From NCBI RefSeq assembly GCF_030503875.2, contig NZ_CP129968.2:1576001-1640000 (forward strand): a stretch of 64,000 bases of DNA. Reading direction: 5' to 3'. This document shows positions 54,806 to 64,000 of the stretch, in pieces (the first letter of the stretch is position 1; every line of letters begins with the position of its first letter). The position numbers and the translations under genes are program-made. This stretch comes from Marivirga arenosa. Its GTDB lineage: Bacteria > Bacteroidota > Bacteroidia > Cytophagales > Cyclobacteriaceae. The notes below the pieces were generated by a model that searched no databases, was not told the origin of the DNA, and saw only the letters and a program-made list of their open reading frames with translations.

Positions 54806-57304
54806 TTAATCTGCAGAAATTCGTCCTGCGCTATTGCTCTCACGGTCTAAGCGAGGTCTTCCTTGATAAGTAATTTTTGAAGCACTACTAGCTTCTGCAT
54901 TTAAATAATCAGTAACGTAAACTTCGGCTTTAGCAGCACTTGAAGCTTCAATATCAGCTCTTTTTACTTTTAATCCATAGGCCTCCAATTTTGCTGCACT
55001 GCTAATATCTAAGTTGAAGTAGTTAGCTACTCCTTTTAATCGTGATCTTCCAGCACTAGATAAATCCATGTTGATTTCATTATAGTCCAGATCAGCATAT
55101 AATCTAGCACCACTTCCAATATCTAAAGTAAGTTTGCTACCTTCCATTTTCTGAACATTAGCAGTAGCTCCAGATGTTACTTCTAAATTATTTAATTCTG
55201 GCATTCTGATAATACACTTCACTTTAGGGAACTGTGAATCCCAGTCCCAATCTTTTGAAAAGAATTTCCATTCTACTTCCTCTCTATCAAAATAAACTTT
55301 CAATCTGTTATTTTGAACTTCAAACCGGAAGTCTTCCAAATCATCCGTGTCATCAGTAACCACTTGTAAACCATAGTCATTCGATTGAATTACTTCAATC
55401 ATGATTCCTGTATTTGCCGATATTTCATCGAAATCTGAGATTTCATAGGTTCTAGTATAAGCATCATCATCAAATTCTAATGATGGACCGAAGAACAAAT
55501 CGGTATTAGATCTAAAATCATCATCTGATTCGTAATATGATCTTTTCGTTTCTTTTTTATCAGTACAAGTCAAACATTTTAAGTCTCCATTTTCTTCAAA
55601 TGTCCATCTGTTATTGGGGATTTGACTTACACTATACCCATTAATATAAATTGTATTTTTTAGGATATGTCTCATTTTTCTACCCATCTCAAACTCTTGT
55701 CCATAAGGTACATATAACGTCATATCTAACCTTTGTCCTCTGAATGGCGCATCTTCTTGAAACTGAATATTCGAATCGAACCATAAAATACTGTCACTTT
55801 TCAACTCTACATTGTGGCTTACCTTTTCCGCATTCTCACTAGCTTCAACTCTGGTGCTGCCTTGTGCTTTAAATCGTTTTTCTAATTTATAAACATCGCC
55901 TTCATATCCTCTGATTTTTAGATCAGTAACATCATAATCTTCATAACCTACTTCATTTAATTTAAGAACAGCTACCTTATTATTTAGATTATACTCCTCT
56001 GTTATTACTACTTCTCCATCAGATTTAAACTCCATAACTTGCGCTGGTATTAAAAATGCGCCTGTTATTAAGCTTACAAACCAAATAGCGATCAAAGAGA
56101 ATGCGACAGTTCTGTTCATTAACCATTTTCTAGCCATCACACTAATACCTGCAACCGCTAGGAATAATGCTGGGATTAAGGATAATAAGAATACAACAAT
56201 AATTAATTCTGCAGAAAAGGTATTGGCAATCAGTTGAGGCGGAATATCAAAGAAATTAAAAATTGAGGCATCTATCAATAAGCCTTGGCTGATAATAAGC
56301 AAAACAATCGAGGTAACCGCAGATGATAAACCCACCATTGTTAATACAATACCCAATACGATTCTTGCAGCTTCTACTAAGAAGTTAACTAAAGGGCCTA
56401 GTATTTTTGCTAAACCAGTTAAAATAATTGCTATTAACCTGAAAGGAAATAATAAGATTTTAACTAATAATGACTCTTCACCATCTTCAACCTTTAAGCT
56501 CGATTTAATATTCTTTTCAATATTACTTAAGGTAATGGGGGTTCCTTCCATCTGCATTTTCTCAGTTACTGTTTTCGCAGAAGGAGTAATAAACCATAAG
56601 ACTAAGTAAATAATTAAGCCTGCTCCTCCTGGAATTAAGAGTAATACAAATAGTATTCTAATGATAGCAACATCAGTTCCAAAATAAGCTGCTAATCCTT
56701 TTGCTACACCGCCAATTACTCTGTTTTCTTCACTTCTATATAGCTTTTTTACCTTGTCATCCTCTTTAAGATTAGGATTTGCGGGTAAGAAAATCCACAT
56801 TAAAATGTAACCGATAAAGATTATGGCAGAGGTAGGTTGGAAAGGAATAAGTCCTAAGAACCCTACTATGAATAATAATCGTATCCATAAAACGTCAATA
56901 CTAAAGTAATTCGCTATACCTGCTGCAACACCTCCAAAAATATATCTTTTAGTGTCTCTGTATAACTTTCTTTCTCCTTCACTTGCTTGGCTTTCATAGC
57001 TTTCAGTAGTGTTTTCTTCAAAAGCTTCATCCGTTTCTTCAGCTTTTTTGAAATCTTCAATGCTACCTAACGTAATCATTAAAGCTTCTACATCTTCAAG
57101 CTCAATTACTTGCTTGTCTTCCTTAAGTTTAGCTAAGAAAATTTCAGCAATACGATTTTCAATATCGCTAATGATTTCCTGACTGTCCTTAAAATCTGAA
57201 AAATAACGATTGATGGCATCCAGATAGTTTTTCAGCTTGTCAAAGCCATCTTCTTCTATGTGGAAAATTATGCCTCCTATATTTATACTTATATTCTTTT
57301 TCAT
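54806..57304 (-). CDS. PspC-domain membrane protein with GIN (DUF2807) C-terminus
   Basis: An 832-residue membrane protein. Residues 1-110 are cytosolic and acidic. Two PspC domains follow (about 112-175, YRDTKRYIFGGVAAGIANYF; about 187-248, YRSEENRVIGGVAKGLAAYF), then four or five helices to about 425, a periplasmic region, and a GIN/DUF2807 beta-helix (about 620-832) with repeating SSA motifs such as DLSSAGRSRLKG and ASSAAKAEVYV. PspC proteins guard membrane integrity in proteobacteria; in Bacteroidota this fusion is common and unstudied. It is co-transcribed with the PadR regulator 52 bases upstream. Confidence 0.9.
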   Translation of the reverse strand: MKKNISINIGGIIFHIEEDGFDKLKNYLDAINRYFSDFKDSQEIISDIENRIAEIFLAKLKEDKQVIELEDVEALMITLGSIEDFKKAEETDEAFEENTTESYESQASEGERKLYRDTKRYIFGGVAAGIANYFSIDVLWIRLLFIVGFLGLIPFQPTSAIIFIGYILMWIFLPANPNLKEDDKVKKLYRSEENRVIGGVAKGLAAYFGTDVAIIRILFVLLLIPGGAGLIIYLVLWFITPSAKTVTEKMQMEGTPITLSNIEKNIKSSLKVEDGEESLLVKILLFPFRLIAIILTGLAKILGPLVNFLVEAARIVLGIVLTMVGLSSAVTSIVLLIISQGLLIDASIFNFFDIPPQLIANTFSAELIIVVFLLSLIPALFLAVAGISVMARKWLMNRTVAFSLIAIWFVSLITGAFLIPAQVMEFKSDGEVVITEEYNLNNKVAVLKLNEVGYEDYDVTDLKIRGYEGDVYKLEKRFKAQGSTRVEASENAEKVSHNVELKSDSILWFDSNIQFQEDAPFRGQRLDMTLYVPYGQEFEMGRKMRHILKNTIYINGYSVSQIPNNRWTFEENGDLKCLTCTDKKETKRSYYESDDDFRSNTDLFFGPSLEFDDDAYTRTYEISDFDEISANTGIMIEVIQSNDYGLQVVTDDTDDLEDFRFEVQNNRLKVYFDREEVEWKFFSKDWDWDSQFPKVKCIIRMPELNNLEVTSGATANVQKMEGSKLTLDIGSGARLYADLDYNEINMDLSSAGRSRLKGVANYFNLDISSAAKLEAYGLKVKRADIEASSAAKAEVYVTDYLNAEASSASKITYQGRPRLDRESNSAGRISAD

Positions 57305-57356
57305 TGCTTTAAAATTAAGATTTTTTGATTAATGATTTTGAGAAATTATTAGCCAA

Positions 57357-57719
57357 TTAATTTTCCTCTTTTTCAGATTTAAGTTCATCATCTGTTTTTT
57401 TCTTGATTCTTTTGGCTGATTTATTAATCTCAATCCAAGTTTCATCCAATGCTTTAATTGTATTTTGTCCGCTCTCAGTTAATTGATAATATTTTTTAGG
57501 CAGACCACTTTGCGTCTGTGACCATTCATATTGAACTAAATCTTCTTGCTTCAATTTCATTAATAAAGGGTATATGATACCTTCAACTTTAATTAAATCT
57601 TCTTCAAGTAATTCGTCAATGATATCGGAGGCGTAAATTTCACCTCTTCTTAAAATCTGCATCACACAATATTCCAGAACCCCAGTCCTTAATTGTGTTT
57701 TTATCTTTTCTGCTAACAT
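57357..57719 (-). CDS. PadR-family transcriptional regulator
   Basis: A 120-residue winged-helix regulator. The core pattern GVLEYCVMQILRRGEIYASDIIDEL, then GIIYPLLMKLKQEDLVQYEW and GLPKKYYQLTESGQ, is typical of PadR. The tail is charged. It precedes the PspC-GIN gene and likely controls the operon, a common Bacteroidota arrangement. The inducer is unknown. Confidence 0.94.
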   Translation of the reverse strand: MLAEKIKTQLRTGVLEYCVMQILRRGEIYASDIIDELLEEDLIKVEGIIYPLLMKLKQEDLVQYEWSQTQSGLPKKYYQLTESGQNTIKALDETWIEINKSAKRIKKKTDDELKSEKEEN

Positions 57720-57806
57720 AGAATTATCATTTATTGATTAATTAATTATGGACCCAATGCCATTGTCTCTTATCCTATGCCAAGATGTGTACCATATTAA
57801 TTTAAC

Positions 57807-57826
57807 TAGTGAAATGCTTTGCACTA
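57807..57826. promoter_or_regulatory. TAGTG-N10-CACTA inverted repeat, possible PadR operator
   Basis: Five-base arms 20 bases end to end, about 88 bases upstream of padR. PadR dimers bind short inverted arms with 8-10 base spacing, so autoregulation is plausible. The match is weak enough that chance cannot be excluded. Confidence 0.3.
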
Positions 57827-58047
57827 TTTTGATTAAAAAGTGCCTATACATCAAATAAAATGGTGTTATTTATTTTTTTATTGAATTAAAGCAGGAAATC
57901 TAATGTTGAGGATTTGTTCGTGAAAGGTCAATTTCTTCCGATAATTGTTCGAAAGTGAACAATATAAAATGCCTTGAATTGCTAGATTTAAGTTGAAATC
58001 TAGCATTAGAAATTCAGATATGAATATCAACTTATAACTATAATTCT

Positions 58048-58055
58048 TATTTTTG
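58048..58055 (+). promoter_or_regulatory. candidate -7 box of porV-porU
   Basis: TATTTTTG matches TAnnTTTG, 23 bases before the porV start. No clear -33 box. Confidence 0.35.
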
Positions 58056-58078
58056 AAAATTAAAGAACCCAATATTTA

Positions 58079-59155
58079 ATGCGTAATCTCATTTTACTAT
58101 TTTTATTATTAACCTCATCTCTTGAATTGTCTGCGCAGATTTCAAAACCAAAATATGCGAATGAGTTTTTATCTATTGGTGTTGGAGCTAGAGCTTTTGC
58201 GTTAGGTGGAGCCACCATAGCCTCAGTACAGGGAGCATCAGCTGGTTATTGGAATCCTGCAAAGTTATCATCATTAGAAAGTGATTATGCTTTAGATTTA
58301 ATGCATGCAGAATATTTCGCAGGAATTGCGGCATATGATTATGCCGCTTTTGCGACAAACATTGATGAAAAAAGTAACATGGGGTTTTCAATCATTAGAT
58401 TTGGAGTTGATGATATACCAGATACTCGGTTTATCTATGATGCAAATGGAGCCTTAAATTATGACAATATACGATTCTTCTCTGCTGCTGATTATGCTTT
58501 TCAATTTTCTTATGCCAGAGAATTAGATTTTTTGGAAGGGCTTTCAGCAGGTGCTAATATGAAAATAATTCACAGAACTGTCGGTGAATTTGCTACAGCC
58601 TGGGGATTTGGCTTTGACTTAGCAGCGCATTATAAATGGAATAATTTTGATTTTGCTTTAGTAGGGCGTGATATTACAGGAACCTTTACTAGTTGGTACC
58701 ATAATATAACTCTGATTGAAGATATCTATACTCAAACGAATAATACAATTCCTGAAAACACTACTGAATTGGCAGTACCTCGTGTAATATTTGGTACTGC
58801 CTATACGCAAGAGCTACCTTATAAATTCTCTATAATGGGAGAGTTTAATTTTGATGTAACCTTTGATGGTGCTCGAAATACTTATGTTAGTGAAGAAAAT
58901 TTCTCTATTGATCCTAAAGGAGGAATTGAAATTGCATATGACAATATGGCTTTTCTAAGATTTGGAGGAAATAATCTCCAAAAGATTAAAAATTTCAATG
59001 GTTCAGAGAGATGGAACGGTCAAGCAAATATTGGATTGGGATTTAAATATAGAATACTACAAGTTGATTATGCTTTCACTGATTTAGGAAATAGTTCTGA
59101 ATCTCTTTATTCTCACGTCTTCACTTTAAAATTGAATTGGAATGCGAAGGAATAG
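58079..59155 (+). CDS. porV: T9SS outer-membrane shuttle protein PorV
   Basis: A 358-residue outer-membrane barrel of the FadL-like fold. PorV carries cargo from the Sov translocon to the PorU attachment complex. Signal peptide ends near LELSAQ; the start of the mature protein, FLSIGVGARAFALGGA followed by SAGYWNPAKLSSLE, is the family signature. The end (FTLKLNWNAKE) is a barrel strand. It overlaps the next gene, porU, by 14 bases, so the two are translated together. Confidence 0.94.
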   Translation: MRNLILLFLLLTSSLELSAQISKPKYANEFLSIGVGARAFALGGATIASVQGASAGYWNPAKLSSLESDYALDLMHAEYFAGIAAYDYAAFATNIDEKSNMGFSIIRFGVDDIPDTRFIYDANGALNYDNIRFFSAADYAFQFSYARELDFLEGLSAGANMKIIHRTVGEFATAWGFGFDLAAHYKWNNFDFALVGRDITGTFTSWYHNITLIEDIYTQTNNTIPENTTELAVPRVIFGTAYTQELPYKFSIMGEFNFDVTFDGARNTYVSEENFSIDPKGGIEIAYDNMAFLRFGGNNLQKIKNFNGSERWNGQANIGLGFKYRILQVDYAFTDLGNSSESLYSHVFTLKLNWNAKE

Positions 59156-62100
59156 GGTAGTATTTATTATATCGTTTTTATTTCAGTTTACTCAACTACT
59201 TGCTCAAAATCCTCAGTCATGGATTAATTATAATCAAACTTATTATAAAATCTCAACAGCAAGTAATTCGCCTTACCAATTAACTTATAATGATTTATTA
59301 GAGGTCGGAATTCCTTTAGCAACTATTGATGCAAGAGCCATAAGAATGTATCATCGTGGAGAGGAGGTAGCAATTAGAATTACAGGACAAAATGATGGAC
59401 GAATTGATCAAGGGGATGTAATTCAATTTTTGGGAAAATCCAATGATGGGGTTTCAGACACACCATTATATCAAAATCCATCAGATCAGGCTCATCAATA
59501 TTATAATCTATTTTCTGATACCACCGCTTATTTTTTAACATGGCGGTTAGACGGTACAGCAGGTAAGAGAATGATAGAAAGAAGTATTGTTAATAATACA
59601 AGCAGTTTAGCAGCTGAAGAATCAATATTACAATCAAAATTGCAACTATATACTCAAAATGGAGACAGAGGTCAACGTTATAGCCCCCAAGATGATGTTT
59701 ATAAATCTTCCTTTGATTTAGGTGAGGGATGGACTGGATCAGCTTTTACGGCTTCAACAGATTTTACACTCTCCAATATTGTTAAAGAGAATAGATCAGC
59801 AGCTTTACCTGAACTTGAGGTATTAATACAAGGCCGAAATATGCGTTTACATCAAACAGAAATATTAGTAGGACCTAATACTGGTAATCTTCGATCAATT
59901 GGGGTAGTCAATTTTGAGGAATATCAATACCAATTATTAAATGCTGAATTGCAGTGGGAGGATATCAATACTGATGGAACAATGGTAGTTCGCGCTATAC
60001 CTCAAGCTGAGGGAGCAGATAGAATTTCTTTATCCTATAGTAAATTAGATTATCAAAGAAATGCAGATTTAGAAAATGAATCGGGTATTCAGTTTAGTCT
60101 AAATCCAAATCCTAATTCTGAATCTTATGTGAGCTTTACAAATACCAATAGTAGTGCACGACTTTACAGAGTGGATATTTATAATGAACCAGAGCTATTG
60201 TTAACCAATCGAAACGGTTCTGAAATCAATACTGTAGTCCAAAATACATTAAATGGCGCAAAGCTATACATTCAAAATCAGAATTTCTTAAGTCCTAAAA
60301 TTGAGAAAGTTAGTTTTAGAAATTTGGCTAATTTAAACCCTGATTATGTAATAATTAGTCATCCTCAATTAATGAGGCCTAGCGGAGAGTATAGCAATCC
60401 TGTAGCTGCATATTCTGCTTACAGGGCTTCAACTACTGGTGGAGGATATGATACACTTACAGTTGATATAAATCGATTATATAACCAGTTCAATTATGGG
60501 GAAATCTCACCTCTAGCTGTTTATAGATTTACTGAATATTTAGTTCAAAATACCAAAGCTAAAATGGTTTTTATAATTGGGAAAGGAACCAATTGGTATC
60601 ATAATTATTACAGAAGAAATGAAATAACTGATGATTTATACAATGATTTTGTTCCACCCGCAGGTTCACCTGGTTCCGACAATTTATATGGGTTTGATTT
60701 AATAGATAATGCCAGAGCATCTATATCCTTCGGCCGTTTAAATGCACATAATAGCCAAATTGTAGCTAATTATTTAGATAAGATAAAGGATATGGAATCT
60801 CAGGAATTTGATGATTTGAGAAGGAAACATTTCCTAAATCTTAGTGGTGGGGTTTCTTTTACTGAAGTGAATCGATATATCAATTATATCAACGACTTTG
60901 CTAGCGCTGAAATAAGGCCTTATATCGGAGGAGATTATTCTAACCTAACCAAGGAAACTACCCAAGTTGTGGAGTTTATAAATGTATCTGAAGAAATTAA
61001 TAAAGGAGTTAATTTGATTACTTTCTTTGGTCATTCTAGTCCCAATACTGCAGACATCGATATTGGACTTGTTTCGAACGAAAATTTGGGTTATGAAAAT
61101 CAAGGGAAATACCCCTTTATTCTAATTAATGGTTGTGATGCAGGGGCTATTTATCAAATCGCTAAAAATGCAGATGTATTTGGCGAAAATTGGATCAACA
61201 CAGCAAATAAGGGTGCTTTAGGGATGATTGCTCATTCCTATTTAGGGTTCTCAAATGAATTGAAACGCTACAGCGATATATTTTTTGCAAAGGCATATAA
61301 CGATTCGGTTTTAATTAATGAACCCATAGGAATCGTTCATAAAGCAATAACAAATTCATACTTGGATATATTTGGTGCCAATCCTTCGCCTCTGTATATC
61401 TCTCAGGCACAACAGATGAATTTGATGGGAGATCCCGCATTTAAACTATTTCCTGCTGAAAAGCCTGATTATGAAATAACGGATGAATCATTGGAGGTAG
61501 TTTCTTTTGATGGGAATGAAATTGATGCCTTAACTTCTGAATTTGGGATAGATGTGATCATTAATAATTATGGCATAACAGTTGAAGATTCCTTAGCTAT
61601 TTTAGTGAAAAGAAATTTGCCTAATGGAGAAATAATTGTTCAAGACACACAATATGTGGCACCAGTTTATTATCAGGATACGGTTCAGATTAAAGTAATA
61701 AATAATAGGCCAGAAAGTTTTGGACAAAATATATTTGAAGTTATAATTGATCCTGCTGGCAAAGTAGATGAACTCAACGAAAATAATAATACAGCTCAGA
61801 TTGAATTCTTCATTTCCTTAGGTACAACACTTAATTTATATCCCTACAATGATGGAATAATAAATAATCAAAATATTACCTTAAAAACACAATCAATTGA
61901 TTTAAAGTCGCCTGTACGAGATTTTTTATTTCAATTAGATACTGTTCCTACTTTCAATAGTCCATACTTACAATCTCAAACCATAAATGCGAGAGTAATA
62001 GCAGAATGGCAGGTATATTTATTGGCTGTAGAGGATCAGAATTATTACTGGAGAAGCAAATTTGCAAACCCTCAAGCAGGTGAATTAGATGAATGGTCGA

Positions 62101-64000
62101 ATTCAAACTTTGTTTACAATTCAAATTTAGCTCAAGGTTGGCGTCAGAATTCTATTAATCAGATTTCAAAAAATAATATTGAAGGGATTACCATTTCAAA
62201 TACATGGAGCTTTGAAGAAAATAACTTTGACTTAAGTGTTGTAGCTCCTGCTAATAGTCAAACAGATAATATCAGTATTAAAATCAATGGGAATGAATAT
62301 GCCACTTTTGGTAGTCAGTTGGGGCCTTGTGCTATAAATACACTTAATTTAGTAGCATTTGATAAATCAACTGGCGTGCCTTATGTAATCCTATCGAATG
62401 GAAGTTTTGATGTGTTAGATCCCTTATCATGTGGGATTAGACCACAAGTCATTAATCAAATTAGAAATGAACAATTAGCACAACCGGAAGAGTATTTTAA
62501 GAAATATTTTGATGAATTAGCTGAAGACGACTTTGTATTGATTAGTTCTTATGATAGTGTAGCATGGAATGTGTTACGAGCTAATAATAGAACAGAATTA
62601 TTGAACTTAGGTGCTTCTTCATCAGCAATAGATAATTTACAAAATGGAGAGCCTTATATATTATTGGGAAGAAAAGGTGCAGGAGAGGGTAATGGGATTG
62701 AAGTTTTGGCTGATGCCAATAGTACTACTTCAACTAAACAACAAACTATTAACTTGGATGATATAATAAATGCGCGTTTTGAATCAGGAAGTATAGTTTC
62801 TAGAATTATAGGTCCAGCAAAATCTTGGGATCTATTAGATGCTAATTTTATTAATGTTGAAGCATCTGATATAATTAGAATTGATGTATTTGGAATTGAT
62901 ACTTTATCCAATCAAGCATTATTATTCTCGGATGTGAACCTACCGCTTAATATATCGAATATAAATGCAGAATTATATCCTCAATTAAGATTGAGAATTA
63001 ATTTTTCTGACCCTACAAATTTAACACCTGCTGAACTCACTAATTGGGAAGTGACACATACTGAAGTACCTGATATTCTAATTTTACCAACTCAAGATAC
63101 AGAAGAAATGAGAGCAGAATTGGCTGAAGGAGAAGTATATAATGCTTCATTTCAATTATTCAATGTTACTCCTAATGATTTTGATGACCCTATAATTTTA
63201 AATCGTGAGATATTTAACCGTGAAAGTAGACAGACTTTCAATGAAAAGATACAGTTTCCTGCTTTACTCAGCGAATCAGATACCACATTTAGCCTAGGTA
63301 TTAATTCTGAAGCAAAAGTAGGTGAGAATGATTTAATCTTGAAACTGAATGATAATAACTCATATAGTGAGAAAAGATTTAGTAATAATCTGCTTAATTA
63401 TAATCGATTATTCATGGTGCAGAAAGATTCACTTCCACCATTGATTGAAGTTACTTTTGATGGAATTAGTATTCTAGATGGTGATATAGTATCACCTCAA
63501 CCATTTATTCAAATTGAATTAAAAGATGAAAATCAACTCATTCAGAAAAAGGATACTACTGGAATTGAAATGGAATTACTAGAACAGTGTGAAGGATGCT
63601 TGCCACAGAGAATTAACTTTTCAAGCCCTAATGTTGAATGGATTCCAGCATCAGAAGAAAATGCTTTTACCATAAATTACCAACCCAATCCTTTAGAAGA
63701 TGGAAATTATCAATTAAGAGTTCGAGCAACTGATGCTAGTGAGAATACAGCAGGAGAAGAGCCTTACAAGGTACGCTTCGAAGTAGTTAATGCATCTACT
63801 ATCACAAATTTTTATCCTTATCCTAATCCATTTTCTACCAGCACACGCTTTGTTTTTACCTTAACAGGTAGCGACTTACCTCAAGAAATTAAAATTCAAA
63901 TTTTAACGGTAACAGGTAGGGTAGTAAGAGAAATATTACAAGATGAAATCGGGCCTATTCATATCGGAAATAATATAACTGATTATGCTTGGGATGGAAA
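59142..64000 (+). CDS. porU: T9SS C-terminal signal peptidase PorU (3' end outside window)
   Basis: The ATG at 59142 lies inside the end of porV and opens a frame read through to the window edge, about 1619 codons without the stop. Signal peptide MRRNRVVFIISFLFQ to LLAQ. The peptidase C25 (gingipain) core has His631 in FFGHSSPN and Cys665 in LINGCDAGA, followed by GMIAHSYLGFS. After it come several beta domains (CARDB-like and FlgD-like), with NFYPYPNPFS and the PIHIGNNITDYAWDGK segment close to the cut edge, typical of the PorU end. PorU removes sorting domains and attaches cargo to A-LPS. Only the last few dozen residues seem to be missing. Confidence 0.93.
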   Translation, partial: MRRNRVVFIISFLFQFTQLLAQNPQSWINYNQTYYKISTASNSPYQLTYNDLLEVGIPLATIDARAIRMYHRGEEVAIRITGQNDGRIDQGDVIQFLGKSNDGVSDTPLYQNPSDQAHQYYNLFSDTTAYFLTWRLDGTAGKRMIERSIVNNTSSLAAEESILQSKLQLYTQNGDRGQRYSPQDDVYKSSFDLGEGWTGSAFTASTDFTLSNIVKENRSAALPELEVLIQGRNMRLHQTEILVGPNTGNLRSIGVVNFEEYQYQLLNAELQWEDINTDGTMVVRAIPQAEGADRISLSYSKLDYQRNADLENESGIQFSLNPNPNSESYVSFTNTNSSARLYRVDIYNEPELLLTNRNGSEINTVVQNTLNGAKLYIQNQNFLSPKIEKVSFRNLANLNPDYVIISHPQLMRPSGEYSNPVAAYSAYRASTTGGGYDTLTVDINRLYNQFNYGEISPLAVYRFTEYLVQNTKAKMVFIIGKGTNWYHNYYRRNEITDDLYNDFVPPAGSPGSDNLYGFDLIDNARASISFGRLNAHNSQIVANYLDKIKDMESQEFDDLRRKHFLNLSGGVSFTEVNRYINYINDFASAEIRPYIGGDYSNLTKETTQVVEFINVSEEINKGVNLITFFGHSSPNTADIDIGLVSNENLGYENQGKYPFILINGCDAGAIYQIAKNADVFGENWINTANKGALGMIAHSYLGFSNELKRYSDIFFAKAYNDSVLINEPIGIVHKAITNSYLDIFGANPSPLYISQAQQMNLMGDPAFKLFPAEKPDYEITDESLEVVSFDGNEIDALTSEFGIDVIINNYGITVEDSLAILVKRNLPNGEIIVQDTQYVAPVYYQDTVQIKVINNRPESFGQNIFEVIIDPAGKVDELNENNNTAQIEFFISLGTTLNLYPYNDGIINNQNITLKTQSIDLKSPVRDFLFQLDTVPTFNSPYLQSQTINARVIAEWQVYLLAVEDQNYYWRSKFANPQAGELDEWSNSNFVYNSNLAQGWRQNSINQISKNNIEGITISNTWSFEENNFDLSVVAPANSQTDNISIKINGNEYATFGSQLGPCAINTLNLVAFDKSTGVPYVILSNGSFDVLDPLSCGIRPQVINQIRNEQLAQPEEYFKKYFDELAEDDFVLISSYDSVAWNVLRANNRTELLNLGASSSAIDNLQNGEPYILLGRKGAGEGNGIEVLADANSTTSTKQQTINLDDIINARFESGSIVSRIIGPAKSWDLLDANFINVEASDIIRIDVFGIDTLSNQALLFSDVNLPLNISNINAELYPQLRLRINFSDPTNLTPAELTNWEVTHTEVPDILILPTQDTEEMRAELAEGEVYNASFQLFNVTPNDFDDPIILNREIFNRESRQTFNEKIQFPALLSESDTTFSLGINSEAKVGENDLILKLNDNNSYSEKRFSNNLLNYNRLFMVQKDSLPPLIEVTFDGISILDGDIVSPQPFIQIELKDENQLIQKKDTTGIEMELLEQCEGCLPQRINFSSPNVEWIPASEENAFTINYQPNPLEDGNYQLRVRATDASENTAGEEPYKVRFEVVNASTITNFYPYPNPFSTSTRFVFTLTGSDLPQEIKIQILTVTGRVVREILQDEIGPIHIGNNITDYAWDG

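Larger units (their letters stand above)
57720..58078. other. 359-base divergent spacer, no gene
   Basis: Separates padR (minus) from porV (plus). No credible gene. It holds an inverted repeat at 57807-57826 and, near porV, a TATTTTTG -7 box at 58048. The short minus-strand frame at 57878-58072 has no family features and lies across the porV promoter; I reject it. Confidence 0.55.

Noticed and set aside
57878..58072. Minus-strand 64-residue frame before porV
   Set aside because: No homology-like features and it overlaps the likely porV promoter region.
62654..62911. Minus-strand 85-residue frame inside porU
   Set aside because: It has no family features and lies wholly within a well-supported coding frame.
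1..64000. Mobile elements, CRISPR, tRNA or rRNA genes
   Set aside because: I saw no transposase, integrase, regular spacer array or cloverleaf; a tRNAscan and ISfinder search would settle it.

Overview
The window reads as chromosomal DNA of a free-living Bacteroidota bacterium, most likely Cytophagales (Marivirga-like; the genus is a guess from protein style). The evidence is strongly AT-rich DNA, -7 promoter boxes of the TAnnTTTG type, few Shine-Dalgarno sites, TonB-dependent receptor and type IX secretion (T9SS) genes, a Bat aerotolerance pair, PspC/GIN-domain and LytTR genes. I saw no rRNA, tRNA, CRISPR array, prophage or insertion sequence. About 43 protein genes fill it densely, with many hairpin terminators between convergent units.

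Layout. 0.1-2.0 kb: bat genes (VWA protein and TPR protein). 2.1-6.0 kb: thiolase, MORN-repeat protein, DUF423 membrane protein, YggS. 6.2-9.0 kb: a tight GH3 / LysE exporter / membrane protein operon. 9.0-11.9 kb: enoyl-CoA hydratase and ComEC on the minus strand. 12.2-15.6 kb: penicillin-acylase-type hydrolase, a small membrane protein and a DUF4920 lipoprotein. 15.7-23.2 kb: a 59-residue membrane protein, leuS, a 79-residue orphan, recQ, a TlpA-like lipoprotein and pyrE. 23.3-26.6 kb: minus-strand unit of an outer-membrane protein, rnhB, nitrilase and EamA permease. 26.7-29.0 kb: TonB-dependent receptor. 29.2-38.4 kb: one 3075-residue T9SS cargo protein made of repeated supermodules. 38.6-42.8 kb: ABC-F ATPase, then a TPR histidine kinase whose signal peptide lies in a different frame across an 8-base homopolymer, translationally overlapped by a small upstream gene. 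43.0-45.4 kb: ECF sigma / membrane anti-sigma-like / barrel protein operon. 45.7-49.0 kb: tricorn-like protease. 49.1-51.6 kb: LiaF-like / LytS / LytTR operon. 51.7-54.6 kb: two metallo-beta-lactamase-fold enzymes. 54.8-57.7 kb: PadR regulator with PspC-GIN protein. 58.1 kb to the end: porV and the first about 1619 codons of porU, which runs off the window.

How it fits together. PorV and PorU form the T9SS attachment complex that cuts C-terminal sorting domains; the giant protein at 29-38 kb carries such a domain and is a predicted client. Envelope sensing is the second theme: ECF sigma/anti-sigma, LiaF-LytS-LytR, PspC-PadR and the orphan histidine kinase. The remainder is core metabolism and information processing. 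The observations most worth a second look are the frameshifted kinase with its coupled small gene, the giant modular cargo protein, the GH3-exporter operon and several unassigned intergenic dyads.
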